Source: CAVUCE01 sp963739985
Lineage (GTDB): Bacteria > Bacteroidota > Ignavibacteria > Ignavibacteriales > Ignavibacteriaceae
Length of the DNA: 64,000 nt
Direction of reading: 5' to 3'
NCBI GenBank assembly: GCA_963739985.1
Contig: CAVUCE010000011.1
Coordinates: 1-64,000, forward strand
The notes under the pieces were generated by a model. The model was not told where the DNA came from, searched no databases, and was given only the letters and a program-made list of their open reading frames with translations. Shown piece after piece: positions 27,259 through 37,036 of this stretch. Position numbers and translations under genes: made by a program. Each line of letters begins with the position of its first letter. The first letter of the stretch is position 1.

Positions 27259-28509
27259 TTACTTAATTTCCAATTTATCAACATCACCAAAATTATCATA
27301 TGATGAAGTTATGACTTTTTCTCCCGGTTTTAATCCTTTTAATACTTCAAAATAATCGGGATTTTGTCTGCCCAGGCTAATGTTTCTTTTTACCGCTTCC
27401 GTTCCGGATTTGTTAACTACAAAAATCCACTGCCCACCGGTCTTCTGATAAAATCCGCCGCGCGGAAGCAAAATAGCTTTTGTTCTATCGCTTAATTGCA
27501 AACGAATTTGCAGCGTTTGTCCTCTTCGTATTCCTTCAGGAGAATTTCCTACAAATTCCATATCGACTTGAAACTTCCCGTCTTTTACTTCCGGATAAAT
27601 TTTACTGACTTTAAGTTTATAATCTTTGCCGTCTATTTCCGCTGTTCCAAATAAACCTTTCACAACTCGCGCAATATAATATTCATCAATGTCTGCTCTA
27701 ACTTTATAGCCATCCATTGCATCAATCTGCCCGAGTTTTGCTCCTTGAGATTTTGATTGTCCTATTTCTGCATCAAGGGATGTTAATTGTCCGTCTATCG
27801 GCGCTTTAACCGTAAGATTATCAATATTCTCTCTAATTAACTCAAGGTTGGTTTGCAATCTTTTAATAGAGCCTGTTATTTGATCAAGTTGAGATTCCCG
27901 CAAAACCGAATCTTTCTGCCAGTTTTCCTTAGCCAGTTTTTGCTGTTCTAAATCGTGAAAATATCCATCTTTTGCATCTTCATAATCTTGTTGTGAGATC
28001 AGTTTTTTTTTCCACATTTCTTTCTGGCGATTATAATTATTTTTTGATTTGATCAAATTATATTTTGTATTTACTAACTGAGTCTGAAGATTAATACTAT
28101 TTTGTTCAACCTGAAGTCTTGTATTTCTTGCATTATTAATCTGCTGAAAAGTTAAAGTTTCCTGCTGAAGTGCGTTTAACTGTATATTAGAATTCTCCAG
28201 TTTTAATATTTTATCACCTTTCTTCAACATCGCGCCTTCTTCTACATATTTTTTCTCAACCGTCCCGCCGAGTATCGCATCCAAATAAAAAGTTGTTCGC
28301 GGTAAAACCGATCCGGAAATAGGAATGAACTCCTGGAAATCAGACATGATTACTTCAGACTCGGTTATTTTTTCAGCTTCAACATTTAACTTTGAACCCG
28401 TATCCGCCAGGATCATAATTACAAATATCAAAAATGCGATTCCGAATACCGACGAAATCCAGAAGTTTCTTTTTTTGTATAACGGTTTTTTTTCTAATTT
28501 TCTATCCAA
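27259..28509 (-). CDS. HlyD/MacA-type periplasmic adaptor
   Basis: A 416-residue protein. One N-terminal membrane helix (about residues 14-33), a biotinyl-lipoyl-like start GTVEKKYVEEGAMLKKGDKILKLENS, a long coiled-coil hairpin (about 110-235, rich in Q and N), the returning lipoyl strand DNLTVKAPIDGQLTSLDAEIGQ and beta-barrel domains to the end. It links inner-membrane permeases to the outer membrane. It is first gene of the ABC operon, just behind a sigma-54-like promoter. No TolC-type gene is in the window. Confidence 0.92.
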   Translation of the reverse strand: MDRKLEKKPLYKKRNFWISSVFGIAFLIFVIMILADTGSKLNVEAEKITESEVIMSDFQEFIPISGSVLPRTTFYLDAILGGTVEKKYVEEGAMLKKGDKILKLENSNIQLNALQQETLTFQQINNARNTRLQVEQNSINLQTQLVNTKYNLIKSKNNYNRQKEMWKKKLISQQDYEDAKDGYFHDLEQQKLAKENWQKDSVLRESQLDQITGSIKRLQTNLELIRENIDNLTVKAPIDGQLTSLDAEIGQSKSQGAKLGQIDAMDGYKVRADIDEYYIARVVKGLFGTAEIDGKDYKLKVSKIYPEVKDGKFQVDMEFVGNSPEGIRRGQTLQIRLQLSDRTKAILLPRGGFYQKTGGQWIFVVNKSGTEAVKRNISLGRQNPDYFEVLKGLKPGEKVITSSYDNFGDVDKLEIK

Positions 28510-28563
28510 GTTGCTACCAAATTATTCACAAATTTTAAAATGCAGTTTTTATTTAATCTACTT

Positions 28564-28581
28564 GTTCAACTAATGTGCCTA
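28564..28581 (-). promoter_or_regulatory. Sigma-54-type promoter (-24/-12) of the ABC export operon
   Basis: On the minus strand the sequence TAGGCACATTAGTTGAAC fits the TGGCAC-N5-TTGC consensus: AGGCAC, five bases, TTGA. The GG is about 24 bases upstream of a start site expected near 28554, some 45 bases before the adaptor ATG. The final C of TTGC is A, the only clear mismatch in the -12 element. The divergent neighbour is an NtrC-type activator, which supports the call. Confidence 0.65.
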
Positions 28582-28728
28582 AATAATTTCTTAGTTAAGC
28601 TATATTAATTACTAGTATTCATTATCTTATATTTTAATAAATTAAGTTAGTTTTCGAGGGATTTTTAACATTTTCATCAATATTAAATAATATATGTAAA
28701 ATTCTTTTTTAAAAGTTCTTGTAAACAT

Positions 28729-28764
28729 TGTTCGTTTTCGAACAGCAGTTTACGATTTCGGACA
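28729..28764. promoter_or_regulatory. Twin enhancer-like palindromes (UAS) for the NtrC-type regulator
   Basis: TGTTCGTTTTCGAACA (28729-28744) is a perfect palindrome with a four-base centre. A degenerate second copy, TTTACGATTTCGGACA, lies at 28749-28764, exactly 20 bases further, about two helical turns. They are about 150 bases upstream of the -24/-12 element and about 100 bases from the regulator's start, the usual place for a dimer-pair binding site. Confidence 0.6.
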
Positions 28765-28866
28765 ATCATCATTTCAACAAGATTGATTTATATACGATAA
28801 AATTATATTTGGAAGATGATTATCGGGAATGATTTTTGAGTAATCTATAGTTAAAAATGAAAATTT

Positions 28867-30243
28867 ATGACACCAAAAAAAGGTAAAATATTAATTATTG
28901 ACGATGATGAAGATGTGCTTTATTCCGGGCGACTTCTATTAAAGCAATATTACTCAATTGTACGAATTGAGAAAAACCCGGAACAGATCCCGACAATTTT
29001 ATCGCAGGAGAAATACGATGTTATTCTTCTCGATATGAATTTTACCGGTGATTTAACAAGCGGAAAAGAAGGATTCGATTGGCTTAAAAATATTTTGGAA
29101 ATAGATTCTTCTGCTACCGTAATATTAATTACAGGATTCGGAAATATTGAAATGGCCGTGCGCGCCATTAAAATGGGAGCAACAGATTTTGTACTTAAAC
29201 CCTGGCAGAACGAAAAATTAGTCGCTACGGTTTCTTCGGCGATGCAGCTTAGTCAATCAAAACAAGAAATTACCGATCTTCGTATTAAGCAAAAACAATT
29301 GAGCGATGATATTGATAATAAGTTTCACGATATGATCGGAACATCCGCCGAAATGCAAAGTGTTTTTGTTGCAATTCAAAAAGTAGCAAAAACAGATGCC
29401 AATGTTTTAATACTCGGTGAAAACGGAACGGGAAAAGAACTTGTAGCAAGAGCAATTCATAGGCAATCAAACCGAAATAAAGAAATTTTTATTAGCGTTG
29501 ATATGGGGGCAATAAGTGAATCACTGTTTGAAAGTGAATTGTTCGGATATTCGAAAGGCGCATTTACAGATGCAAAAGAAGATAGAGCAGGCAGGTTTGA
29601 AGTTGCTTCAAGCGGGACTTTATTTTTAGATGAAATCGGAAACCTTCCTTTTGATATGCAGAAAAAACTGTTGACTGTTCTTCAAAACAGACAGGTAACC
29701 AGATTAGGCTCTAATAAAGCAAGAGAAATCGATATCAGGCTAATATGCGCAACAAATCAGCCAATTAACAAATTAGCTGCGGAAAATAAATTCCGGCAGG
29801 ATCTTTTATACAGAATAAATACGGTCGAAATTAAGATTCCACCGCTACGGGAAAGAGTAGATGATATAACTCTACTGGCAAATCATTTTTTAAAGATGTA
29901 CTGTAAAAAATATAATAGGCCGTTAAAAAATATTAATGATGAAGCGCTGGAAAAATTGAAACACTATCAATGGCCCGGCAATGTGAGAGAACTTCAGCAT
30001 GTAATTGAACGTGTTGTAATTATGAATGAATCGGAATTTCTGCAGCCGGAAGACTTTTACTTTGCCGATGAAAATAAAAGTAATGAAAAAATAGATTTTG
30101 ATAATTTCCATATTGATGAAGTTGAAAAGGTGCTGATCATTAAAGCTATAAGTAAACACGACGGTAATTTGACAAAAGCAGCCGAGGAACTTGGCTTGTC
30201 CCGCGCATCGCTTTACCGGAGACTGGAAAAGCATGGTTTATAA
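28867..30243 (+). CDS. Sigma-54-dependent response regulator (NtrC family)
   Basis: A 458-residue protein: receiver domain (1-125, phospho-acceptor D56 in VILLDMNF, K111), AAA+ domain (about 155-385; GENGTGKE at 184-191, Walker B-like GTLFLDEIG) and a Fis-type HTH at the end (LTKAAEELGLSRASLYRRLE). The sigma-54 contact loop reads GAFTDA (231-236) instead of GAFTGA. It overlaps the kinase gene by 11 bases, so the pair is co-translated. It most likely activates the divergent ABC operon. Confidence 0.94.
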   Translation: MTPKKGKILIIDDDEDVLYSGRLLLKQYYSIVRIEKNPEQIPTILSQEKYDVILLDMNFTGDLTSGKEGFDWLKNILEIDSSATVILITGFGNIEMAVRAIKMGATDFVLKPWQNEKLVATVSSAMQLSQSKQEITDLRIKQKQLSDDIDNKFHDMIGTSAEMQSVFVAIQKVAKTDANVLILGENGTGKELVARAIHRQSNRNKEIFISVDMGAISESLFESELFGYSKGAFTDAKEDRAGRFEVASSGTLFLDEIGNLPFDMQKKLLTVLQNRQVTRLGSNKAREIDIRLICATNQPINKLAAENKFRQDLLYRINTVEIKIPPLRERVDDITLLANHFLKMYCKKYNRPLKNINDEALEKLKHYQWPGNVRELQHVIERVVIMNESEFLQPEDFYFADENKSNEKIDFDNFHIDEVEKVLIIKAISKHDGNLTKAAEELGLSRASLYRRLEKHGL

Positions 30244-31570
30244 AAGATTCAGTTTAATAATTATCAGCAGAATAATTTTTCTGACTCTTACTATTTTCTT
30301 GTTAATCTATTTAGCGATTAATACTTCCCTTTATGCAACAATTACAATTGTTTTTATAATTACTATTACTCAAGTTTACTCGCTAATAAAATTTGTAGAG
30401 AAAACAAATTCCGAAATAACTCGATTTTTTAATTCGATTAGGTACTCTGATTTTTCACAAAATTTTAGGACTTCAATTAAAGGTTCATCCTTTGAGGAAT
30501 TAAGCAGCTCTTTTTCCGAGGTGATTTCTGAATTTCAAAAAACACGCAAAGAAAAAGAAGAAAATTATCGATACCTACAGACAATCATTCAGCATATTAA
30601 CTCAGGTATACTTGCCTATACTGTTGATGGAAATATTGAACTAATAAATAACGCATTTAAAAAACTTTTCAGAATAAATTCGTTAAAGAATATATCTCAA
30701 CTAAATAAGTTTAGTGAAACATTAGTAGATAAACTTCAAAATATAAAGGCCGGAGAGCAGACGCTAATAAAAATTATTGACAATAACGAGCTCTTACAGC
30801 TTTCTATTTTTGCCTCCGAATTTAAGATGCGCAATAAACATATAGTTCTTGTTTCAGTTTCAAATATTCACAATGAACTTGAAGAACAAGAAATGGAAGC
30901 ATGGCAAAAATTGATTCGCGTGCTTACTCATGAAATTATGAATTCAATGACACCGGTTGTTTCATTATCGGCAACCGCAAATAAAATACTCGAGGAATCC
31001 GGTAATAATATAACAAGTGAAAAGCTCGAGGATTTAAACGGAGCAGTTAATACAATTCTCAGAAGAAGTAAAGGGCTTCTGCACTTTGTTGATGATTATA
31101 GAAGTTTAAATAAAATTCCGGTACCAAATTTCCATGAAGTGAAAATCAAAGTTTTATTCGATAGACTTTATACACTTTTTGATGATCAATTTGTGAGATA
31201 TAAAATAAGATGCCGTTCGGAAGTTATTCCGGGGGATTTACAAATTTTGGCTGACCAGGATATGGTTGAGCAAGTATTAATAAACTTGCTTGTTAATTCA
31301 ATTAGCGCAGTTAAGGAACTGCCTTCTCCCAAAATCATAATAGAAGGCAAAATTGACGAGCGCGGAAATGTGTTATTACAAGTCTCCGATAACGGAAGCG
31401 GAATCCCGGAAGAGTTATACGATAAAATCTTTATCCCTTTTTTCACCACAAAAAAAGATGGTTCAGGAATCGGACTTAGTTTATCTAAACAAATTATGCG
31501 CGCTCATAAAGGTGGAATAACAGTAACATCAATTCCGAATGAAAAAACAACTTTTACTTTGAGATTTTAA
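30233..31570 (+). CDS. Sensor histidine kinase, partner of the NtrC-type regulator
   Basis: About 445 residues from the ATG at 30233, which gives MVYKRFSLIIISR and two adjacent membrane helices (about 8-50); an upstream in-frame start at 30191 lies inside the regulator and gives an unlikely N-terminus. A PAS-like region (YLQTIIQHINSGILAYTVDG) is followed by the phospho-acceptor histidine in LTHEIMNSMTPV and an ATPase domain (NLLVNSISAV, DNGSGIP, GSGIGLSLSKQI). No large periplasmic sensor domain, so it probably senses membrane or cytoplasmic cues. Confidence 0.92.
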   Translation: MVYKRFSLIIISRIIFLTLTIFLLIYLAINTSLYATITIVFIITITQVYSLIKFVEKTNSEITRFFNSIRYSDFSQNFRTSIKGSSFEELSSSFSEVISEFQKTRKEKEENYRYLQTIIQHINSGILAYTVDGNIELINNAFKKLFRINSLKNISQLNKFSETLVDKLQNIKAGEQTLIKIIDNNELLQLSIFASEFKMRNKHIVLVSVSNIHNELEEQEMEAWQKLIRVLTHEIMNSMTPVVSLSATANKILEESGNNITSEKLEDLNGAVNTILRRSKGLLHFVDDYRSLNKIPVPNFHEVKIKVLFDRLYTLFDDQFVRYKIRCRSEVIPGDLQILADQDMVEQVLINLLVNSISAVKELPSPKIIIEGKIDERGNVLLQVSDNGSGIPEELYDKIFIPFFTTKKDGSGIGLSLSKQIMRAHKGGITVTSIPNEKTTFTLRF

Positions 31571-31628
31571 ATTAAAATTATTTTTCTTTAATCATATTTA
31601 TATGCACTAAATTTATTGAGAGTTTTTA

Positions 31629-32519
31629 ATGAAAATATCTATAAAAGTTTTGGTTGCATGTCTAATTTTTATTCTGAATAATTCTGTGTTTTTCCAAACA
31701 ATAGTCTTAAATGTTTGAAAAGATAAAATTCCAGACGCAATCGAAAATGCAGCGGTGCATAAAAGAATTATATACAATAAAGAAGGATCACCACTAACAG
31801 CAGATGTTACTACTCCGACAATTACCATTTACTTCCCTCCTAAAAACTTAGCTAACAGAACTTCAATTTTAATTTGTCCTGACGGTGGTTATGTAAGATT
31901 AGCAATTCCCAGCGAAGGAACTGAAGTAGCGAAATGGTTAAATACTTTGGGAATTACTGCCATGGTTTTGAAGTATAGATTACCGAATGATGCTATAATG
32001 AAAAATAAAAGTATTGGTCCGCTGGAGGATGCTCAGGAAGCTATGAGAATAATAAGAAGACATTCTAAAGAATGGAAAATTAATCCTTATAAAATTGGTG
32101 TGATGGGATTTTCAGCCGGCGGACATGTTGTTTCCACTCTTTGTACACATTATAGTATGAATATTCATAAGTCTGATACAACATCAGCAAAACCAGATTT
32201 TTCTGTCCTCGTTTACCATGTTATATCAATGAAAAAAGAAATTACACACATGGGTTCCAAAAAAAGTTTGTTAGGTAAGAATCCCGTTAGTACTTTCGTT
32301 AATCAATTTTCAAATGAACTTCACGTAGATAAAAACACTCCACCCGCATTTTTAGTTCAAGCGGAAAATGATAAATCTGTTCCGCTTCAAAATAGTATAG
32401 ATTATTTTTTAGCTTTAAACAAAATAATATTGCTAAGGTTAAATACGAATATTTTTTCAGAATTATTGAAATCAGAGTTAAATATTCTCCATACAATATC
32501 TTGTATTATATACATTTGA
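31629..32519 (+). pseudogene. Secreted alpha/beta-hydrolase (acetyl-xylan-esterase-like), inactivated
   Basis: From ATG 31629 a signal peptide (KISIKVLVACLIFILNNSVF) is read, then TGA at 31716-31718, then in the same frame KDKIPDAIENAAVHKRIIYN and a clear esterase: ICPDGGYVRLAIPSEGTEVA (oxyanion region), GFSAGGHVVST with nucleophile serine, and AFLVQAENDKSVP with the acid. The TGA stands where I expect tryptophan. The 3' end is also altered: after DYFLALNK the frame changes and the catalytic-histidine block (GGHGFG type) is missing. Not functional as written. Confidence 0.82.
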
Positions 32520-32779
32520 GATCAATATAATTTCTTTAATTGACAATAGAAACTAAAAATTTTATATTATCAATAGTTGAGGGTAACATTTATTATAATT
32601 CTAGGGGAAATAATTTTTATACATAAACAATTATTCGTATTCCCTTTTTATTATTGAAGCTTGCTTTTACCAACTTCTATCCTGGCTTTTAACCAGAGAA
32701 ACATTCATTTAATCATATCAAATAAATTGTAAAAAATATTTAATTCAGAAATCTTTGATTGCCAAGAGGGAGGGTAATT

Positions 32780-33113
32780 ATGAAGATTTTTTTAATATTT
32801 GCCTTTCAAGCCTTACTATTTTTTTCATGCTGCAACAACAAAACCGATCCCGCTGGATAAACTGGACGCACCTCTAAGATTAAAAATTTCCGAATTAGAA
32901 AAATCAAACAATCCGGAGATGATACAAGTGCTGGCAAAGTGTAATCAAGAAGTTAGCGAATCTATCTTACAAGATATTAAGCACAAAAACATAGTAATCG
33001 AAAATGTTCTGGACAAAATATTGGTCTTATCCGGTTCATCCGAAAATATTAAAAGATTAGCCGCGTTTGATTTTATCGATCATATTGAGCTCTCAACTGA
33101 GAAATCATTTTGA
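32780..33113 (+). pseudogene. Frameshifted small lipoprotein, possible propeptide-like partner of the subtilase
   Basis: ATG 32780 gives a lipoprotein signal ending in LLFFSC, but that frame stops (GGATAA) 27 codons in. The next frame carries on from PIPLDKLDAPLRLKISELEK to a stop at 33113, ending in LVLSGSSENIKRLAAFDFID, which resembles the last strand-helix-strand of subtilisin propeptide/I9-type inhibitors. One indel in the first 27 codons would join them. It ends 27 bases before the subtilase start, so the two are probably one operon. The I9 likeness is a fold-level guess. Confidence 0.5.
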
Positions 33114-33140
33114 CGAATATATTTTTAAAGAGGAGTTATT

Positions 33141-36100
33141 ATGAATAAGTTTTATCTAATATTTTTAGCTTTACTGATTTCACAATTCTCATTTTCACAA
33201 TCCTTAAATATTGAATATTTACCCGATAATTTTTCGCCTGTACAAAATTCTCAAATCATAAAGGTAGACATTCAAAAAGCAAGTATTAATACAAATAAAA
33301 TGGATCCACTACTAAAGTACATTGCAAATCATTCCCGGATTTTTTCTAAAAAAATTCAATCTACAAATTTACCTACTATCAGTTCACTTGCACCGCTAAA
33401 AGTAGATGCGAATAATCAAGTAATGCTTCCTCTATTAATAAAATCGAACTCAGTTAATACAACTTCTAACTTAGTCTCATCAGTTGGGGGAACAGTATAT
33501 TCTATAGCAGGTAATATTTTAGTTACGGAATATCCTCTTCTACTTCTTGATAAATTAATCTCAGCTTCATCAACATTATATGCGGAGATAAACACAAAAA
33601 GAGATTGTTACTTAAATGAAAGTATTGCAGATGTAAAAGCCGATGAAGTCCACTCAGGTTTAAATTTAACAAAATCTTACAAAGGAAAAGGAACAATAGT
33701 AGGAGTAGTTGACAGCGGTATAGATTGGAAGCATGAAGATTTTAAGAATAATGAAGGCAGCAGGATTAAATATTTGTGGGATATGTCTGGCACAGGAAAT
33801 CCGCCATCCGAATTTAATTATGGAACTTTATTTACTAAGGCTCAATTAGATGCACTTCAATGTTCAGAAAAAGATTTGGATGATGGTCACGGACACGGAA
33901 CACATGTTACAGGAATTGCCGCAGGAGCAGGAGAAAAGAATACTAATTTTGTTGGAATGTCTCCGGAGTCTGAAATTATTTTTGTTAAAGGTTTTAAATC
34001 CGGCCCCGGCTTCTTAGACGGCGATGTTATTAACGGATGCAATTATGTATTTACTAAAGCGCAGGAAGAAGGTAAACCAGCTGTTGTTAATCTTAGTCTT
34101 GGAGGACATTACGGACCTCATGACGGAACTAGTTTATACGAACAAGCCTTAAGTAATTTAACTGGTCCGGGGAAAATAATTGTTGCTTCCGCAGGCAACG
34201 AAGGCGCTGATCCAATTCACTTAAATTATACAGCAAGCGGAACACAATACAGCGAAGCTTCACATACTTTTTGGCTGACTTATACCAACGCTACTTTTAC
34301 AGCGGCTGATATGTGGTACGAAACCGGTAATATCTCTGTAGGGATAGCAGCATTCGATAAAGACCTAAAGTTAATTGCCAGAACCGAGGCTGTAAATCCG
34401 GGAGAAAAAGTTGAAAATCTTTCTTTCACAGTTAATGAGACTACTTACGGAATTATTACTATTGACGCAACAACTACCGCTGATCCAAACAACGGTGATA
34501 AAAGAGTTTTAATAGTAATTGACGGTGATGAAGGAAAAATAGATATCGGCAAGGTATATTGGTCTGTTTACACATACGGTACAGGAACGTTTGACGCATG
34601 GGTTATTAAGAGTGGTATTTTTGCTACAAATGATATTCCTGCTCAAAAGATTAAACCTGGCGATTCTAAAAAGACTATTGGAATTCCCGGAACTGCAAGA
34701 AAAGTAATTTGCACAGGTTCTTATGTAACAAAAAATGAATGGATTGATCTAGACGGAGTTCAAAGAAATCAATTAAACCCGGACCCAAATGATAACCAAA
34801 AAACTGTTGTCCCGGAAATTGGACAGCGATCATATTTCAGCAGTATTGGTCCTTCGAGGGACGGCAGAACTCTCCCCGATATTTCTGCACCGGGAGAAAT
34901 TATTTTTTCTGCGCTTTCTTCTGATCTAACCGAAAGCGTGGGTTTTACAAGAGAAAGAACTTTACAAGGCGGCAGCTATCAAGGAATGGAAGGAACCAGT
35001 ATGGCTTCACCTCATGTTACCGGTTTAGTTTCTTTAATGCTGGAAGCAAATCCAAATTTAGATTATGATCAAACATTACAAATATTAAAAGAAACTGCGC
35101 GAACAGATAATTATACGGGAGCAGTTCCTAATGATTATTTCGGTTACGGAAAGATTGATGCATTGGAAGCAATAAAAAAGATCACGGGTTCCGGCACTGC
35201 AGTTGCGAATGTTAACTCCGATAATATTGCGATAAATGTAGAACCCGGACAAACTGCATCTGAAAATTTCATTCTCTCAAATTCCGGAAATGCTGAGCTT
35301 AACTATCAAATATCTGTCGATCAGCCGCAACCAGCGGGTGCAAAATTTAATGCTGAGAATTTTGCTTTAAAATCGCGGCCGTTCGGAACTTTAGTTATGA
35401 ATAACAGTTCACGTTCGCCTAAAGTTGTAAGTTCTAAAAGTAACAATTTGAAAAGTACAACTACTTCGGTAAATAGCCTGACTGCGGGAAATGATATTCT
35501 TGTCCTAGATGACGGAGATGATTCACCGGATACTTTCCTGGGATTCAACAACGGCCAAACATTTACATGGGTAAATGAATTTGATTTGACGGGTTACTCT
35601 TTTTCCTTGGAAAACATTAAAGTTTATATGCAGACCGAAGACGCATTTTCCAACTATATTTATTTATCAATACTCGATAAAAATTTATCTGAAATTTCGG
35701 GAAGTTACATCTCATTAGATTTATCAACTGCGGGGAAATGGTTTACAATAAGTTTGGATCATCCTATCAACTTTAATGACGGCGATAAGATATACATTCT
35801 TGTTAGCACTTATTATAGCTTTATTGATTTCCCGGCAGGATTTGATCTTAATGCAAACATAAAAAATAAAAGCTACTATATGGAAAATGATACCTTGTAC
35901 AACATAAATTCACAGTCGCAATTTGCTAACGGAGCATTTTTATTAAGAGCAATTGGTACAAAAACTATATCTGGAACAAACCAGAATCCTGTTGCAATAG
36001 CAACACTAAATCCAACGGAAACAAACATAAACGAGCCGATTTCCTTTGATGCATCTTCATCCTATGATAATGACGGAACAATAGTAAATTACTCATGGAC

Positions 36101-36983
36101 ATTCGGAGACGGAAATACTAGCAATCAGAAAACCATAACTCATTCTTATTCAATCGCCGCAACATATAATTATCAATTAACAGTAACAGATAATAACGGC
36201 GCAACAGATAATGTCTCAGGGCAAGTAAAAATAAATCCGACTTCCACAAATAAAAAGCCTACGGCAATTGCAACAATTTCAAAAACCCATGCTTTAATAA
36301 ATGAAGAAATAACTTTTGACGCATCATCTTCATATGATACTGACGGAAATATTACAAGCTACCTTTGGGATTTCGGTGATGGAACAAATTCTAATCAGGC
36401 AACGACAACACATTCTTACACACAGGCGAACACTTATAATTGTATATTAACGGTAACCGATAACGACGGAGCCAGCAACGATGCAACCGGGCAAATAATT
36501 ATTTCTGATACATACCCTTTCTTAACATTAAATTATACTTCAGGAAGTTTAGCCACCGGCGAACAGAAAACAATAGAAGTCTCGTTAGATGCGACAAATC
36601 TTAATGTCGGGAAATATCAAGCACATATAAACATTACAAGCAACGGCGGAAATATTGCAATCCCGGTTTCTATAACTGTTGATCAAGCAATTTTTGTGGA
36701 TGAAAAAGCATTTACGATTCCGGATTATAACCTTGCTCAAAACTACCCAAATCCATTTAATCCAACTACTACAATAAAATTTGATCTGCCCCAAAAAGCA
36801 TTTGTAACATTGAAAGTTTACGATATAATAGGACGCGAAGTTGCAGTTTTACTGCGGGAAGATAAGTCAGCAGGCACACACAAATTTCAGTTTGATGCGG
36901 GGAAATTATCCAGCGGAATATACTTTTATAAAATAATAGCAAATGATTTTACGGCAACCAGGAAATTCATTCTTATTAAATAA
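33141..36983 (+). CDS. Secreted S8 subtilisin-like protease with PKD domains and T9SS tail
   Basis: A 1280-residue protein. Signal peptide (1-20), N-terminal prodomain-like region to about 150, catalytic domain with D at about 191 (VVDSGIDWKHEDF), H at about 255 (DGHGHGTHVTGIAAG) and S at about 620 (GTSMASPHVTG); a large insert lies between H and S. Then an Ig-like segment, two PKD domains (about 947-1030 and 1036-1120; SWTFGDGNTSN and LWDFGDGTNSN), a linker and a T9SS C-terminal domain (last about 80 residues, NYPNPFNPTTTIKFDLP then GIYFYKI). Exported, then anchored or released by type IX secretion. Confidence 0.95.
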   Translation: MNKFYLIFLALLISQFSFSQSLNIEYLPDNFSPVQNSQIIKVDIQKASINTNKMDPLLKYIANHSRIFSKKIQSTNLPTISSLAPLKVDANNQVMLPLLIKSNSVNTTSNLVSSVGGTVYSIAGNILVTEYPLLLLDKLISASSTLYAEINTKRDCYLNESIADVKADEVHSGLNLTKSYKGKGTIVGVVDSGIDWKHEDFKNNEGSRIKYLWDMSGTGNPPSEFNYGTLFTKAQLDALQCSEKDLDDGHGHGTHVTGIAAGAGEKNTNFVGMSPESEIIFVKGFKSGPGFLDGDVINGCNYVFTKAQEEGKPAVVNLSLGGHYGPHDGTSLYEQALSNLTGPGKIIVASAGNEGADPIHLNYTASGTQYSEASHTFWLTYTNATFTAADMWYETGNISVGIAAFDKDLKLIARTEAVNPGEKVENLSFTVNETTYGIITIDATTTADPNNGDKRVLIVIDGDEGKIDIGKVYWSVYTYGTGTFDAWVIKSGIFATNDIPAQKIKPGDSKKTIGIPGTARKVICTGSYVTKNEWIDLDGVQRNQLNPDPNDNQKTVVPEIGQRSYFSSIGPSRDGRTLPDISAPGEIIFSALSSDLTESVGFTRERTLQGGSYQGMEGTSMASPHVTGLVSLMLEANPNLDYDQTLQILKETARTDNYTGAVPNDYFGYGKIDALEAIKKITGSGTAVANVNSDNIAINVEPGQTASENFILSNSGNAELNYQISVDQPQPAGAKFNAENFALKSRPFGTLVMNNSSRSPKVVSSKSNNLKSTTTSVNSLTAGNDILVLDDGDDSPDTFLGFNNGQTFTWVNEFDLTGYSFSLENIKVYMQTEDAFSNYIYLSILDKNLSEISGSYISLDLSTAGKWFTISLDHPINFNDGDKIYILVSTYYSFIDFPAGFDLNANIKNKSYYMENDTLYNINSQSQFANGAFLLRAIGTKTISGTNQNPVAIATLNPTETNINEPISFDASSSYDNDGTIVNYSWTFGDGNTSNQKTITHSYSIAATYNYQLTVTDNNGATDNVSGQVKINPTSTNKKPTAIATISKTHALINEEITFDASSSYDTDGNITSYLWDFGDGTNSNQATTTHSYTQANTYNCILTVTDNDGASNDATGQIIISDTYPFLTLNYTSGSLATGEQKTIEVSLDATNLNVGKYQAHINITSNGGNIAIPVSITVDQAIFVDEKAFTIPDYNLAQNYPNPFNPTTTIKFDLPQKAFVTLKVYDIIGREVAVLLREDKSAGTHKFQFDAGKLSSGIYFYKIIANDFTATRKFILIK

Positions 36984-37036
36984 TTATGCTCCGTCAATTC
37001 CTAAATAAATTAAAAAGTAATTGATTTGGGGGAAGA

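Noticed and set aside
31716..31718. TGA read as tryptophan (alternative genetic code)
   Set aside because: Intact genes use TGG for tryptophan and several end with TGA, so the standard code fits; the three cases are in damaged genes.
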